From Clostridium sp. K13 (GTDB lineage Bacteria > Bacillota > Clostridia > Clostridiales > Clostridiaceae): DNA of 33,731 bases. Of the stretch, positions 15,967 through 23,501 are shown piece by piece (position 1 is the stretch's first letter; each line of letters opens with the position of its first letter). The stretch is taken from positions 1 through 33,731 of the forward strand of contig NZ_JAASHM010000035.1 of the NCBI RefSeq assembly GCF_019734195.1, written 5' to 3'. The notes under the pieces are model-generated. The model did no database searches and had not been told where the DNA came from. It saw only the letters and a program-made list of their open reading frames with translations. The position numbers and the translations under genes were made by a program.

Positions 15967-17595
15967 TTGGCATATACGGCTTTATATAGAGAATGGAGAC
16001 CAAAAACATTTAATGATGTTGTAGGTCAGGAACATATTACAACAACTTTAAAAAATCAAATTTTAAATAATAGAATTGCTCATGCGTATCTTTTTTGTGG
16101 AACTAGAGGAACAGGAAAAACTTCTACAGCAAAAGTGTTTTCAAAAGCACTTAATTGTCTTAACTTAAAAGATGGTGAACCTTGTAATGAATGTGAAATG
16201 TGTAGAAAAATAAATGAAGGTTTAGCTATAGATGTTACAGAATTAGATGCAGCTTCAAATAATGGAGTAGATAAAATTAGAGATATAATTGATGATGTTA
16301 AGTATCCACCACAAGAGGCAAGATATAAGGTTTATATAATGGATGAGGTTCATATGTTATCTGCAGGTGCGGTTAATGCCTTTCTAAAGACATTAGAAGA
16401 ACCACCAGCTAATGTAATATTTATTTTAGCGACAACAGATCCACAAAAACTACCTATTACTATACTTTCAAGATGTCAAAGATTTGATTTTAAAAGAATA
16501 AATAATAATGAAATAACAGCAAGACTTAGAAGAATAGTAGATGATCAAAATGTATTAGCTGATGAAAAAAGTTTAAATTTAATAGCTAGAGTTTCAGATG
16601 GAGCAATGAGAGATTCTTTAAGTATATTAGATCAAGCTATTTCTATGGGAAATGGAAATGTTGAATATAATACAGTAGTAAGTATGTTAGGCTTAGTTAC
16701 TAATGAACATCTATTTAATTTAGTTAATGCAATAATTCAAAGAAGTGTTGAAAAAAGTATTGAAATTATAGAAGATGTAATATATTCGGGAAAGGATATT
16801 TATTTATTTATAAAGGATTTAATTGCACATTATAGAAATTTACTTATGGTTAAGGTAACTAACAATCCAGAAGAAGTATTAGATATGTCAGAAGAAAATA
16901 TTGCTTTGATTAAAGAGCAAGGTACGCATTTAAGGGCTGAAGAGATAATGAGATGTATAAGAATACTTCAAGAAGCAGAAAATAATGCTAAGATAAGTAA
17001 ACAAGCAAGGTTATACTGTGAATTAGCAGTTATTAAAATGTGTAAAATAGAATATGATACTTCCAACGAAGTAATGTTAACTAGACTAAACAAACTAGAG
17101 GAAAGTTTAAGAAATGGAAGTATAAAGGTTGCTACTGTATCAAATGATATAGCAGAGGTAAATAAGGCTAGACAAGTTTCTAATAGCCAACCAAAAACAA
17201 GGGTTGTAAGCAAGCAACAAATTGAAGAAAATATAGGTGGAAATTCTGATTCTAAGATTACTATAAATGATGTAAAAAAAGCATGGAAAGATATAATAGA
17301 AAGATTTAAGGCTAGAAGAGAGATGATAATAAGCTCTTTAATTATGATAGGAAAGCCGATAGAGTGTATGAACGGAGTAATTACTGTTCAATTTGATAGT
17401 CAAAATGAATTTGCAAAGAATAGATTAAGTGAAGCTAAAAATAGAGATATTATAAATGATGTTTTTGGCGAAATATTTAGAGAAAGAGTTAAGGTGAATT
17501 TTGTTGTTGAATCTGAAGATAATAAAGGTAAAAGTACCGAGGATATCTTAAGAGATGCATTAGGTGATGACTTAATTGATTTTGTAGATGAATAA
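15967..17595 (+). CDS. dnaX: DNA polymerase III subunit gamma/tau
   Basis: The ATPase motor of the clamp loader that puts the beta clamp on DNA and holds the replisome together. Walker A GTRGTGKT is at 45-52, zinc cysteines at 64, 73, 76 and 79, Walker B/DEVH at 126-129, and the sensor SRC motif at 168-170. The start is TTG at 15967 with GAGAGGTG six bases upstream; an upstream in-frame start at 15919 lacks a ribosome site. The protein is 542 aa. A run of seven A at codons 436-438 is a possible slippage site. It heads dnaX-ebfC-recR, the same order as in Bacillus. Confidence 0.95.
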   Translation: MAYTALYREWRPKTFNDVVGQEHITTTLKNQILNNRIAHAYLFCGTRGTGKTSTAKVFSKALNCLNLKDGEPCNECEMCRKINEGLAIDVTELDAASNNGVDKIRDIIDDVKYPPQEARYKVYIMDEVHMLSAGAVNAFLKTLEEPPANVIFILATTDPQKLPITILSRCQRFDFKRINNNEITARLRRIVDDQNVLADEKSLNLIARVSDGAMRDSLSILDQAISMGNGNVEYNTVVSMLGLVTNEHLFNLVNAIIQRSVEKSIEIIEDVIYSGKDIYLFIKDLIAHYRNLLMVKVTNNPEEVLDMSEENIALIKEQGTHLRAEEIMRCIRILQEAENNAKISKQARLYCELAVIKMCKIEYDTSNEVMLTRLNKLEESLRNGSIKVATVSNDIAEVNKARQVSNSQPKTRVVSKQQIEENIGGNSDSKITINDVKKAWKDIIERFKARREMIISSLIMIGKPIECMNGVITVQFDSQNEFAKNRLSEAKNRDIINDVFGEIFRERVKVNFVVESEDNKGKSTEDILRDALGDDLIDFVDE

Positions 17596-17682
17596 AATTT
17601 ATATAGTTACTTATTCTAGTAAATATTAAAAAAATGCTATATAATAAAAAATAGATTTTATTTGAATTAAGGAGGATTTTTT

Positions 17683-18027
17683 ATGGCAAGAGGTGGATTC
17701 CCTGGAGGTTTCGGCGGAGGAAATATTAACAATTTAATGAAGCAAGCACAAAAGCTTCAAAAGGATATGGAGCAAGCACAAAAGGAACTTGAAACTAAAG
17801 AGTTCGAAGCTTCAGTTGGTGGCGGTGCTGTTGTAGTTAAAGTAAATGGGAAAAAAGAAGTTTTAGCTATAAATATAAAAGAAGAAGTAGTAGATCCAGA
17901 TGATGTTGAAATGTTAGAAGATTTAGTATTAAGTGCAGTTAATGAAGCACTAAAGAAAGCTGATGAAGAAACTTCAAGTAAAATGGGTAAATTAACTGGT
18001 GGATTAAATATACCAGGAATGTTCTAA
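17683..18027 (+). CDS. ebfC: YbaB/EbfC family nucleoid-associated protein
   Basis: A small DNA-binding protein that forms tweezer-shaped dimers and coats the nucleoid. The 114-aa sequence has the family pattern: a Gly/Phe-rich N-terminus ([10 protein letters not shown]), a helix rich in Gln, Lys and Met ([18 protein letters not shown]), and a beta core with [19 protein letters not shown] ribosome site precedes the ATG. It lies between dnaX and recR, its conserved place in most bacteria, and is probably in the same operon. It is called yaaK in Bacillus. Confidence 0.93.
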   Translation: MARGGFPGGFGGGNINNLMKQAQKLQKDMEQAQKELETKEFEASVGGGAVVVKVNGKKEVLAINIKEEVVDPDDVEMLEDLVLSAVNEALKKADEETSSKMGKLTGGLNIPGMF

Positions 18028-18029
18028 GG

Positions 18030-18067
18030 GATAAGGGGCTGTTTTTTAAACAGTCCTTCATTTTTGA
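18030..18067 (+). terminator. Weak hairpin between ebfC and recR
   Basis: GGGGCTGTTT pairs imperfectly with AAACAGTCCTT and is followed by CATTTTT. It may reduce read-through into recR rather than end the transcript. Confidence 0.4.
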
Positions 18068-18123
18068 AAAAATATTGTGAAAAAATACTTTTTTAGCGAA
18101 AAGATAATAAAAGGGGTGTAATT

Positions 18124-18720
18124 ATGGAGTTTTATCCAGTTGCGATAGAAAAGTTAATTGAAGAATTCGCAAAATTGCCAAGCATTGGGCAAAAGACGGC
18201 GCAAAGACTTACACTACATATTTTAAATTTACCAGAGGATGAAGTTAAAGAGTTTGCTAGTGCATTAGTAAAGGCTAGAGGAACTATAAAGTATTGCTCT
18301 GTATGCGGAAATTTTACAGATAAAGATCCATGTGCAATATGTGGTAATCCAAATAGAGACAAAAATGTTATTTGTGTAGTAGAACAACCTAAAGATATTA
18401 TGACAATGGAAAAGGTTAAAGAATTTAACGGAGTATATCATGTTCTTCATGGAAATCTTTCTCCAATGCAAGGAAGAGGACCTCAAGATATAAAAATAAG
18501 AGAGCTTGTTGCAAGAATGAGTGCAGATATTAAAGAAGTAATAATTGCTACTAACCCGAATGTTGAAGGGGAAGCAACAGCCATGTATATATCAAGAATA
18601 CTTAAACCATTAGAAGTTAAGGTTACAAGAATAGCATCAGGACTGCCTGTTGGTGGAGATTTAGAATATGCAGATGAAGTAACACTTTCAAAGGCACTTG
18701 AAGGTAGAAAAGAAATATAA
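18124..18720 (+). CDS. recR: Recombination protein RecR
   Basis: RecR works with RecO (and RecF) to load RecA on gapped DNA. It has the N-terminal helix-hairpin-helix region ([13 protein letters not shown], 17-29), the zinc finger cysteines at 58, 61, 70 and 73, and a Toprim domain starting at [10 protein letters not shown] (82-91). At 198 aa it has the standard length. An AAAAGGGG site precedes the ATG. It is the third gene of dnaX-ebfC-recR. Confidence 0.95.
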   Translation: MEFYPVAIEKLIEEFAKLPSIGQKTAQRLTLHILNLPEDEVKEFASALVKARGTIKYCSVCGNFTDKDPCAICGNPNRDKNVICVVEQPKDIMTMEKVKEFNGVYHVLHGNLSPMQGRGPQDIKIRELVARMSADIKEVIIATNPNVEGEATAMYISRILKPLEVKVTRIASGLPVGGDLEYADEVTLSKALEGRKEI

Positions 18721-18721
18721 A

Positions 18722-18780
18722 TAATGGGCAATGGATAGTTAAGGTTGAAACTGATACCGCTAATTATCCATTACCCATTA
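18722..18780. terminator. Long hairpin between convergent recR and degV genes
   Basis: Arms 18722-18741 and 18761-18780 pair over 20 bp with two imperfect positions. The arms contain AATG-N3-AATG, as does the hairpin at 10283-10337. Position suggests a bidirectional terminator, but it lacks a good T-run. Confidence 0.5.
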
Positions 18781-18833
18781 ATAAATTAATTTGTAATTTA
18801 GTTTATTTATTAAAATATCACTAAAAAATAATT

Positions 18834-19682
18834 TTAATAATGATAAGCAACTCCAATACTTCCAGGACCTACATGTAATCCTATAATAGGTCCTATAGAT
18901 TGTATTTTTACATTATCTAATCCTAAGCTAGATTTAAGTCTATTAGCAAGTTCTTGCCCTTCAGACTCGCAATTTATATGATGAACTATAAGTCCTTTAA
19001 TTGGTGATTTTGAATTTTGTTCTAAAATAGTATTAACTATTTTATCAATAGCTTTTTTCTTTGTTCTTACTTTAGTGAATACAGTAGTTTTACCATCTTC
19101 AACAGTAAGTATAGGTCTTATTTGAAGTAATGATCCGAATAAAGCAGCAGCTCCACCAATTCTTCCACCTTTTTTTAGGTATTCTAAAGTATCAGGTACA
19201 AATATGAATTTACTATTTTCTATAACATTCTTTGCGATACTTACTACTTCATCTAAAGATTTATTTTCGTAAGCGGCTTTAGCAGCTTCTAGTACAGCAA
19301 AACCAGCTTGCATACAGTTGCTTCTAGAATCTATCATTTTTATATTAGCATCAGGATAATTTTCAAGAATCATATTTTTTACTAAGTTAGATGTTGAAAA
19401 TGTACCACTCATGTCTGAAGATAAAAATATGCCAACAACATCATTTCCAGCTTTTATTTCTGTTTCAACTGCATTATATAAATCTTCAATACTAGGCTGA
19501 GATGAAGTTGGAATTGTTGCTGATTTAGCCATTTCATTATAAAACCAATTATTTGATAAGTCTGTTTCTCTATAGCTATTTCCATTAAGTAAAACATTTA
19601 AAGAAACTATAGCAACTTTATATTTATCTATGTATTCTTGCGGTAAGTAGCAAGTACTATCTGCTATTATTTTTACGCTCAA
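18834..19682 (-). CDS. DegV family protein (fatty-acid binding, FakB-like)
   Basis: DegV proteins bind a single fatty acid; the FakB subgroup presents it to the kinase FakA for phosphorylation and use in phospholipid synthesis. The N-terminus VKIIADSTCYLP, the ligand motif TSSQPS near residue 64 and FLSSDMSGTF are typical. The start is the TTG at 19682, with GGAGGTG upstream; an earlier in-frame start at 19709 lies before that site. The length of 282 aa is normal. The gene is inserted on the opposite strand between recR and yaaL, which adjoin in Bacillus. FakA is not in the window, so a FakB role is only inferred. Confidence 0.9.
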   Translation of the reverse strand: MSVKIIADSTCYLPQEYIDKYKVAIVSLNVLLNGNSYRETDLSNNWFYNEMAKSATIPTSSQPSIEDLYNAVETEIKAGNDVVGIFLSSDMSGTFSTSNLVKNMILENYPDANIKMIDSRSNCMQAGFAVLEAAKAAYENKSLDEVVSIAKNVIENSKFIFVPDTLEYLKKGGRIGGAAALFGSLLQIRPILTVEDGKTTVFTKVRTKKKAIDKIVNTILEQNSKSPIKGLIVHHINCESEGQELANRLKSSLGLDNVKIQSIGPIIGLHVGPGSIGVAYHY

Positions 19683-19858
19683 AAAAAACACCTCCATTAA
19701 ATTTAACATTATTTAAGGTATTATATCAAACTATTGAAATTAAGTACAGAAAACATACTGTTAATAATTTGAAAGTATAAATATATAGAGTAGTATATTT
19801 TGAATAAGATTCTATTAATGTGGAAAGTATGTAGATAAGTGCTTTTAGGAGGTAGAAT

Positions 19859-20128
19859 ATGAATATAAAAAATGTATTAAGTTTAATTTTGGTGAAATAT
19901 AGCAATGATAATACAATTAGTAATAAGGTATTAGAAGAAATACAAGATTCTATTATAGAGATGGAAGCAGCAGAATCTATGTTTAATAGTGTAAATGATC
20001 CTAAGTTAATTGAGGCTGCAATTTATAGAGAAGAGGCAGCAAAAAGAAAATTTGATTATTTACTATCTGTAGCCAAGGAGCAATATTCAAGAGAGCAAGA
20101 AAAAGAAAATGAAGAAATGGAAATATAA
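19859..20128 (+). CDS. yaaL: YaaL-like DUF2508 family protein
   Basis: This 89-aa protein is predicted to be helical, with a C-terminal charged stretch. Sequence pattern and position between recR and bofA match the DUF2508 family (YaaL of Bacillus), whose function is unknown. A TAGGAGGT ribosome site precedes the ATG. bofA follows 69 bases downstream, with an A/T-rich hairpin in between. The call relies as much on conserved gene order as on sequence. Confidence 0.75.
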   Translation: MNIKNVLSLILVKYSNDNTISNKVLEEIQDSIIEMEAAESMFNSVNDPKLIEAAIYREEAAKRKFDYLLSVAKEQYSREQEKENEEMEI

Positions 20129-20138
20129 TGAATATTGT

Positions 20139-20184
20139 TATATAATATAAAATAATATAATATTGTATTATTTTATATTATATA
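20139..20184. promoter_or_regulatory. Perfect A/T hairpin directly before the bofA ribosome site
   Basis: A 19-bp perfect stem made only of A and T (20139-20157 with 20166-20184, loop of 8) ends at the base before the GGAGGG site of bofA. It lacks a T-run, so it is not a normal terminator. It could affect mRNA stability or ribosome access. Confidence 0.45.
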
Positions 20185-20197
20185 GGAGGGTTATAAT

Positions 20198-20446
20198 TTG
20201 AGTATTGAAATGATTATTTATGCTCTAGTTGGATTGGCACTTTTATTTTTAATTATAAAGTTGTTAAAGTGGCCTATTAAAATATTAATTAATGGAATAA
20301 TAGGAATAGTGTTATTGTATGTAGCAAACTACATAGGTGAATATTTTAATTTTTATATAACTATTAATCCTATAACTGCACTTATAGCAGGTTTTTTAGG
20401 AATACCAGGAGTAATATTTTTAGTAATATTTCAGTTGTTTTTTTAA
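20198..20446 (+). CDS. bofA: BofA family protein (pro-sigma-K processing inhibitor)
   Basis: BofA is a small membrane protein that in Bacillus holds the SpoIVFB protease inactive until the forespore signals, delaying activation of sigma-K. The 82-aa protein has about two or three hydrophobic segments and the conserved C-terminal GFLGIPGVIFLVIFQ. It starts with TTG after a GGAGGG site. It follows yaaL, as in Bacillus. Many clostridia keep bofA without a clear SpoIVFB partner, so its target here is uncertain. Confidence 0.87.
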   Translation: MSIEMIIYALVGLALLFLIIKLLKWPIKILINGIIGIVLLYVANYIGEYFNFYITINPITALIAGFLGIPGVIFLVIFQLFF

Positions 20447-20509
20447 TTAAATTTATTTTATAAAGGTTCGATTAAATAAATTTTAATTTATAAGCTTATT
20501 TAAAGAGAT

Positions 20510-20540
20510 AGGGAATCTTCATATAATGAAGATTCCCTAA
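20510..20540 (+). terminator. Hairpin after bofA
   Basis: A perfect 13-bp stem (20510-20522 with 20526-20538) has a 3-base loop, followed by an A/T-rich stretch rather than a clean T-run. Confidence 0.55.
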
Positions 20541-20543
20541 ATT

Positions 20544-20608
20544 TATATAGACGGGAGTTAGAAGATTTTCTTAATTGCCGTAAGCGAAAAGCTTCTGCAC
20601 ACTATATA
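20544..20608. other. Unclassified structured element, about 65 nt
   Basis: A long interrupted hairpin: TATATAG/CTATATA at the base, an asymmetric internal loop, AGAAG/CTTCT, TTTTC/GAAAA, then TTA/TAA closing loop ATTGCCG. Its core is richer in GC than the surroundings. It is not next to a start codon and matches no RNA family that I recognise. It could be a structured RNA or one copy of a dispersed repeat. Confidence 0.4.
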
Positions 20609-20656
20609 TTATTTTAAATAATAAAAATTGTTACAAAAATAAAGGAAAATAAATCA

Positions 20657-20724
20657 GGGTGTAAACACTACATCCGTTTACACCCATTATATATAAATGG
20701 TACACTAAAATAATTAATGTACCG
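20657..20724. repeat. Two further hairpins in the bofA downstream region
   Basis: GGGTGTAAAC (20657-20666) pairs perfectly with GTTTACACCC (20676-20685). GGTACA (20699-20704) pairs with TGTACC (20718-20723). With the two hairpins upstream this makes four in about 215 bases. None has a strong T-run. Confidence 0.5.
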
Positions 20725-20816
20725 TCCATACTATTAATATAACCATTTTGAATATAAATATGTATTTAAATAAATGTTATAGGAGTATATAATTTTATTT
20801 ACAGGAGGAATGTAAT

Positions 20817-21005
20817 ATGCCAGCAGGGAACGGAGTTAATTGTAAGTATTGTCCGGAGTTTGATAAGAAAAGATGTAATGGAGATGATAAGGGATGTTTA
20901 TGTTATAAATGCCCAAGGCATTTAGGGCAATGCAAATGTGTTAAATATTGTAGAGAAACTGAATCAATTTTAATTTTTGATGAAGATTATAATGAAGGTT
21001 ATTAA
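20817..21005 (+). CDS. Small cysteine-rich protein (62 aa)
   Basis: I do not recognise a named family. The 62-aa protein has nine cysteines (9, 12, 20, 27, 29, 32, 39, 41, 45) packed in its first 45 residues, including CKYC, CLCYKC and CKC, with no signal peptide. The spacing suggests binding of zinc or an iron-sulfur cluster in the cytoplasm. A strong ACAGGAGG ribosome site precedes the ATG and a clear terminator follows, so it is a real single-gene unit. The acidic tail ends FDEDYNEGY. Confidence 0.8.
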   Translation: MPAGNGVNCKYCPEFDKKRCNGDDKGCLCYKCPRHLGQCKCVKYCRETESILIFDEDYNEGY

Positions 21006-21035
21006 GAGAGCTAGGATATAGCTCTCTATTTTTTG
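21004..21035 (+). terminator. Terminator of the Cys-rich gene
   Basis: A 9-bp stem AGAGAGCTA/TAGCTCTCT is followed by ATTTTTT. Confidence 0.85.
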
Positions 21036-21256
21036 TAAAATATAATAAATTTATCACATTATTATATTTAAATAAATAAAATATAAATTATAACTTCTAT
21101 TTAATATTACGTTAATGAGAGTATAAAAAATATATTAAATTATAAGAAAAGAATAAAAAACATAAGGATATAGTTATATAAAATGTAAAATAGTAGTAAA
21201 ATATCAAAAAGCAATAAATAAAAATATATTAAAATTCATTAATTGGGGGTTAAGAA

Positions 21257-22180
21257 ATGATAAGAGTATTGACTAATGACGGTTTACAAAAAGGGGCTAT
21301 TAATAAGTTGACTTCATTAGGATTCGAAGTGGTTAATAATCATTATGAAAAAGATGTATTAGGTACTACTTTAAAAGAATTTGATATCCTAGTCATAAGA
21401 TCTGCGACAAAAGTTACTGCAGAGAGTTTGGAAGAGGCGCGAGGAGGAAAGCTTAAGCTTATAATAAGAGCAGGAGTTGGAATTGATAATATAGATGTTC
21501 CCTATGCTACAAAAACAGGAGTAGTTGTAAAAAATACTCCTAATGCAAGTTCAGATTCAGTTGCTGAATTAGTAATTGGACATATGTTTGCTTTAGCAAG
21601 ATTTATAGGTATTTCAAATTGTACTATGAGAGAAGGTCAATGGAATAAGAAAAAGTATGAAGGAATAGAGCTTAATGGAAAGATATTAGGTATTATCGGA
21701 ATGGGCAGAATTGGTAGGGCATTAGCTAAAAAAGCCGATGCTTTGGGTATGAAGGTTATTTATAATGATATGTTTGGTAAACAAGAAAATTTAGCATATG
21801 AGTTTTTAGAATTAGAGGAGTTATTAAAGACTTCTGATTTTATATCTTTACATGTTCCTTATGATAAAGAGAAAGGCTCATTAATAGGAAAAGATCAATT
21901 TGATATTATGAAAGATGGAGTTTATTTAATTAATTGTGCTAGGGGAAAAGTTGTTGAGGAATTAGCTTTAATAGAGGCTTTAAATAGTGGAAAAGTTGCT
22001 GGGGCAGGAATAGATGTTTTTGAAGAAGAACCTACTAAAAATGTTAAGTTAATAAATAATCCTAAGGTAAGTGTAACACCTCATATTGGAGCAGCGACTA
22101 AAGAAGCACAAGAGAGAATAGGTGATGAAGTTGTTAATACTATAGTTGATTTTGTAGCTAATAATTTAGTAACAGCATAG
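21257..22180 (+). CDS. serA: D-3-phosphoglycerate dehydrogenase
   Basis: The enzyme oxidises 3-phosphoglycerate to 3-phosphohydroxypyruvate, the first step of serine synthesis. It is the short form of 307 aa, ending after the substrate and nucleotide domains, with no ACT or ASB regulatory domain, so feedback inhibition by serine of the usual kind is not expected. The NAD-binding GMGRIG is at 148-153, the catalytic Arg in CARG near 229, and the catalytic His in PHIGAA at 276. An ATTGGGGG site precedes the ATG. It is followed by the DUF1015 gene after 17 bases and then serC, forming one operon. serB is not in the window. Confidence 0.9.
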   Translation: MIRVLTNDGLQKGAINKLTSLGFEVVNNHYEKDVLGTTLKEFDILVIRSATKVTAESLEEARGGKLKLIIRAGVGIDNIDVPYATKTGVVVKNTPNASSDSVAELVIGHMFALARFIGISNCTMREGQWNKKKYEGIELNGKILGIIGMGRIGRALAKKADALGMKVIYNDMFGKQENLAYEFLELEELLKTSDFISLHVPYDKEKGSLIGKDQFDIMKDGVYLINCARGKVVEELALIEALNSGKVAGAGIDVFEEEPTKNVKLINNPKVSVTPHIGAATKEAQERIGDEVVNTIVDFVANNLVTA

Positions 22181-22197
22181 TTATAGGAGGAGTAATA

Positions 22198-23436
22198 ATG
22201 GCAGTAATAAAAGCATTTAGGGCATTTAGACCTATACAAAGTTTAGCATCAAAAATAGCTGCATTACCATATGATGTAATGAATAGTGAAGAAGCTCGTG
22301 AAATGGTTAAAGATAATGAGTATTCATTTTTACATGTAGATAGAGCAGAGGTTAATTTACCGGAAGAGATTAATGTATATGATAAGGTTGTGTATAATAA
22401 GGCAAGAGAAGTATTAAATAAGATGGTTGAAGATGGTTTATATATACAAGATGAAAAGCCATGTATGTATGTATATAGGCAAACTATGAAAGGAAAGAGC
22501 CAAACTGGATTAGTTATTTGTGCATCAATAGATGATTATATTAATAATAAAATAAAAAAACATGAACATACTAGAAAAGATAAAGAACTCGATAGAATAA
22601 ATCATGTTGATTATTGTGATGCAAACACAGGACCAATATTTTTAACCTATAGAAATCAAGATGAAATATCTAAGATAATGAATAAGTGGGTACAAAATAA
22701 GCCATTATATGATTTTATATCAGAGGATGGTAATGGTCATACTGTTTGGATAATTAATGATGATAATGATATAGAAAGATTAACTAATCTTTTTGAAAAT
22801 GTAGATAGTTTATATATAGCAGATGGGCATCATAGAATAAAATCAGCTGTAGAGGTAGGGTTAAAGCGTAGAAAGCAAAACCCTAATTATACAGGAGAAG
22901 AAGAATTTAATTATTTTTTAGCAATAGCTTATCCAGATAATGAATTAGAAGTTTTAGATTATAATAGAACAGTTAAAGATTTAAATGAATTAAGTGAAGA
23001 AGAGTTTTTAAATGCTTTAGAAAAAGATTTTATTGTAAAAGTTTCTAAGATGCCTGTTAAACCAGAAAAAAGACATACTTTTGGAATGTATATGAATAAT
23101 ACTTGGTATGAGCTTGAAGCAAAAGAAGGTACTTTTAATGAAGAAGATCCAATGGATAGATTAGATGTATCAATTCTTCAAAATAATTTACTTGCACCAA
23201 TATTAGGAATCGATGATCCAACTAAGTCTGATAGAATTGAATTCATTGGAGGAATAAGAGGACTTAAAGAATTGGAAAAAAGGGCAAATAAAGATATGAA
23301 GGTAAGCTTTTCAATGTTTGCAACAACAACAGATGATATTATGAGTATTGCAGATGGTGGAATGATAATGCCCCCTAAATCTACATGGTTTGAACCAAAG
23401 CCAAGGAGTGGATTATTTATTCACAAGCTTAGTTAA
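22198..23436 (+). CDS. DUF1015 family protein, between serA and serC
   Basis: The 412-aa protein belongs to DUF1015 (COG4198), whose activity is not established to my knowledge. The N-terminus AFRAFRPIQSLASKIAALPYD is shown in part by FRPIQ and LPYDV. A conserved KHEHTRKDKE lies at 121-130 and ADGHHRIKSA at 208-217. The DGHHR motif recalls ParB/sulfiredoxin-fold serine kinases (SerK, SbnI), which use free serine. Placement between serA and serC, with GGAGGAG 6 bases before the ATG, points to a role in serine or phosphoserine metabolism. The serine-kinase idea is inference from one motif and context. Confidence 0.88.
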   Translation: MAVIKAFRAFRPIQSLASKIAALPYDVMNSEEAREMVKDNEYSFLHVDRAEVNLPEEINVYDKVVYNKAREVLNKMVEDGLYIQDEKPCMYVYRQTMKGKSQTGLVICASIDDYINNKIKKHEHTRKDKELDRINHVDYCDANTGPIFLTYRNQDEISKIMNKWVQNKPLYDFISEDGNGHTVWIINDDNDIERLTNLFENVDSLYIADGHHRIKSAVEVGLKRRKQNPNYTGEEEFNYFLAIAYPDNELEVLDYNRTVKDLNELSEEEFLNALEKDFIVKVSKMPVKPEKRHTFGMYMNNTWYELEAKEGTFNEEDPMDRLDVSILQNNLLAPILGIDDPTKSDRIEFIGGIRGLKELEKRANKDMKVSFSMFATTTDDIMSIADGGMIMPPKSTWFEPKPRSGLFIHKLS

Positions 23437-23501
23437 TTGCAATCACAAATAATTTATGAGTAATAAATAAACAAAAAATAATAAAAAAATGGGGGCATTT
23501 T

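Noticed and set aside
21037..21256. T-box or other riboswitch before serA
   Set aside because: The 220-base region is plain AT-rich DNA; I see no T-box sequence, specifier stem or terminator/antiterminator pair.
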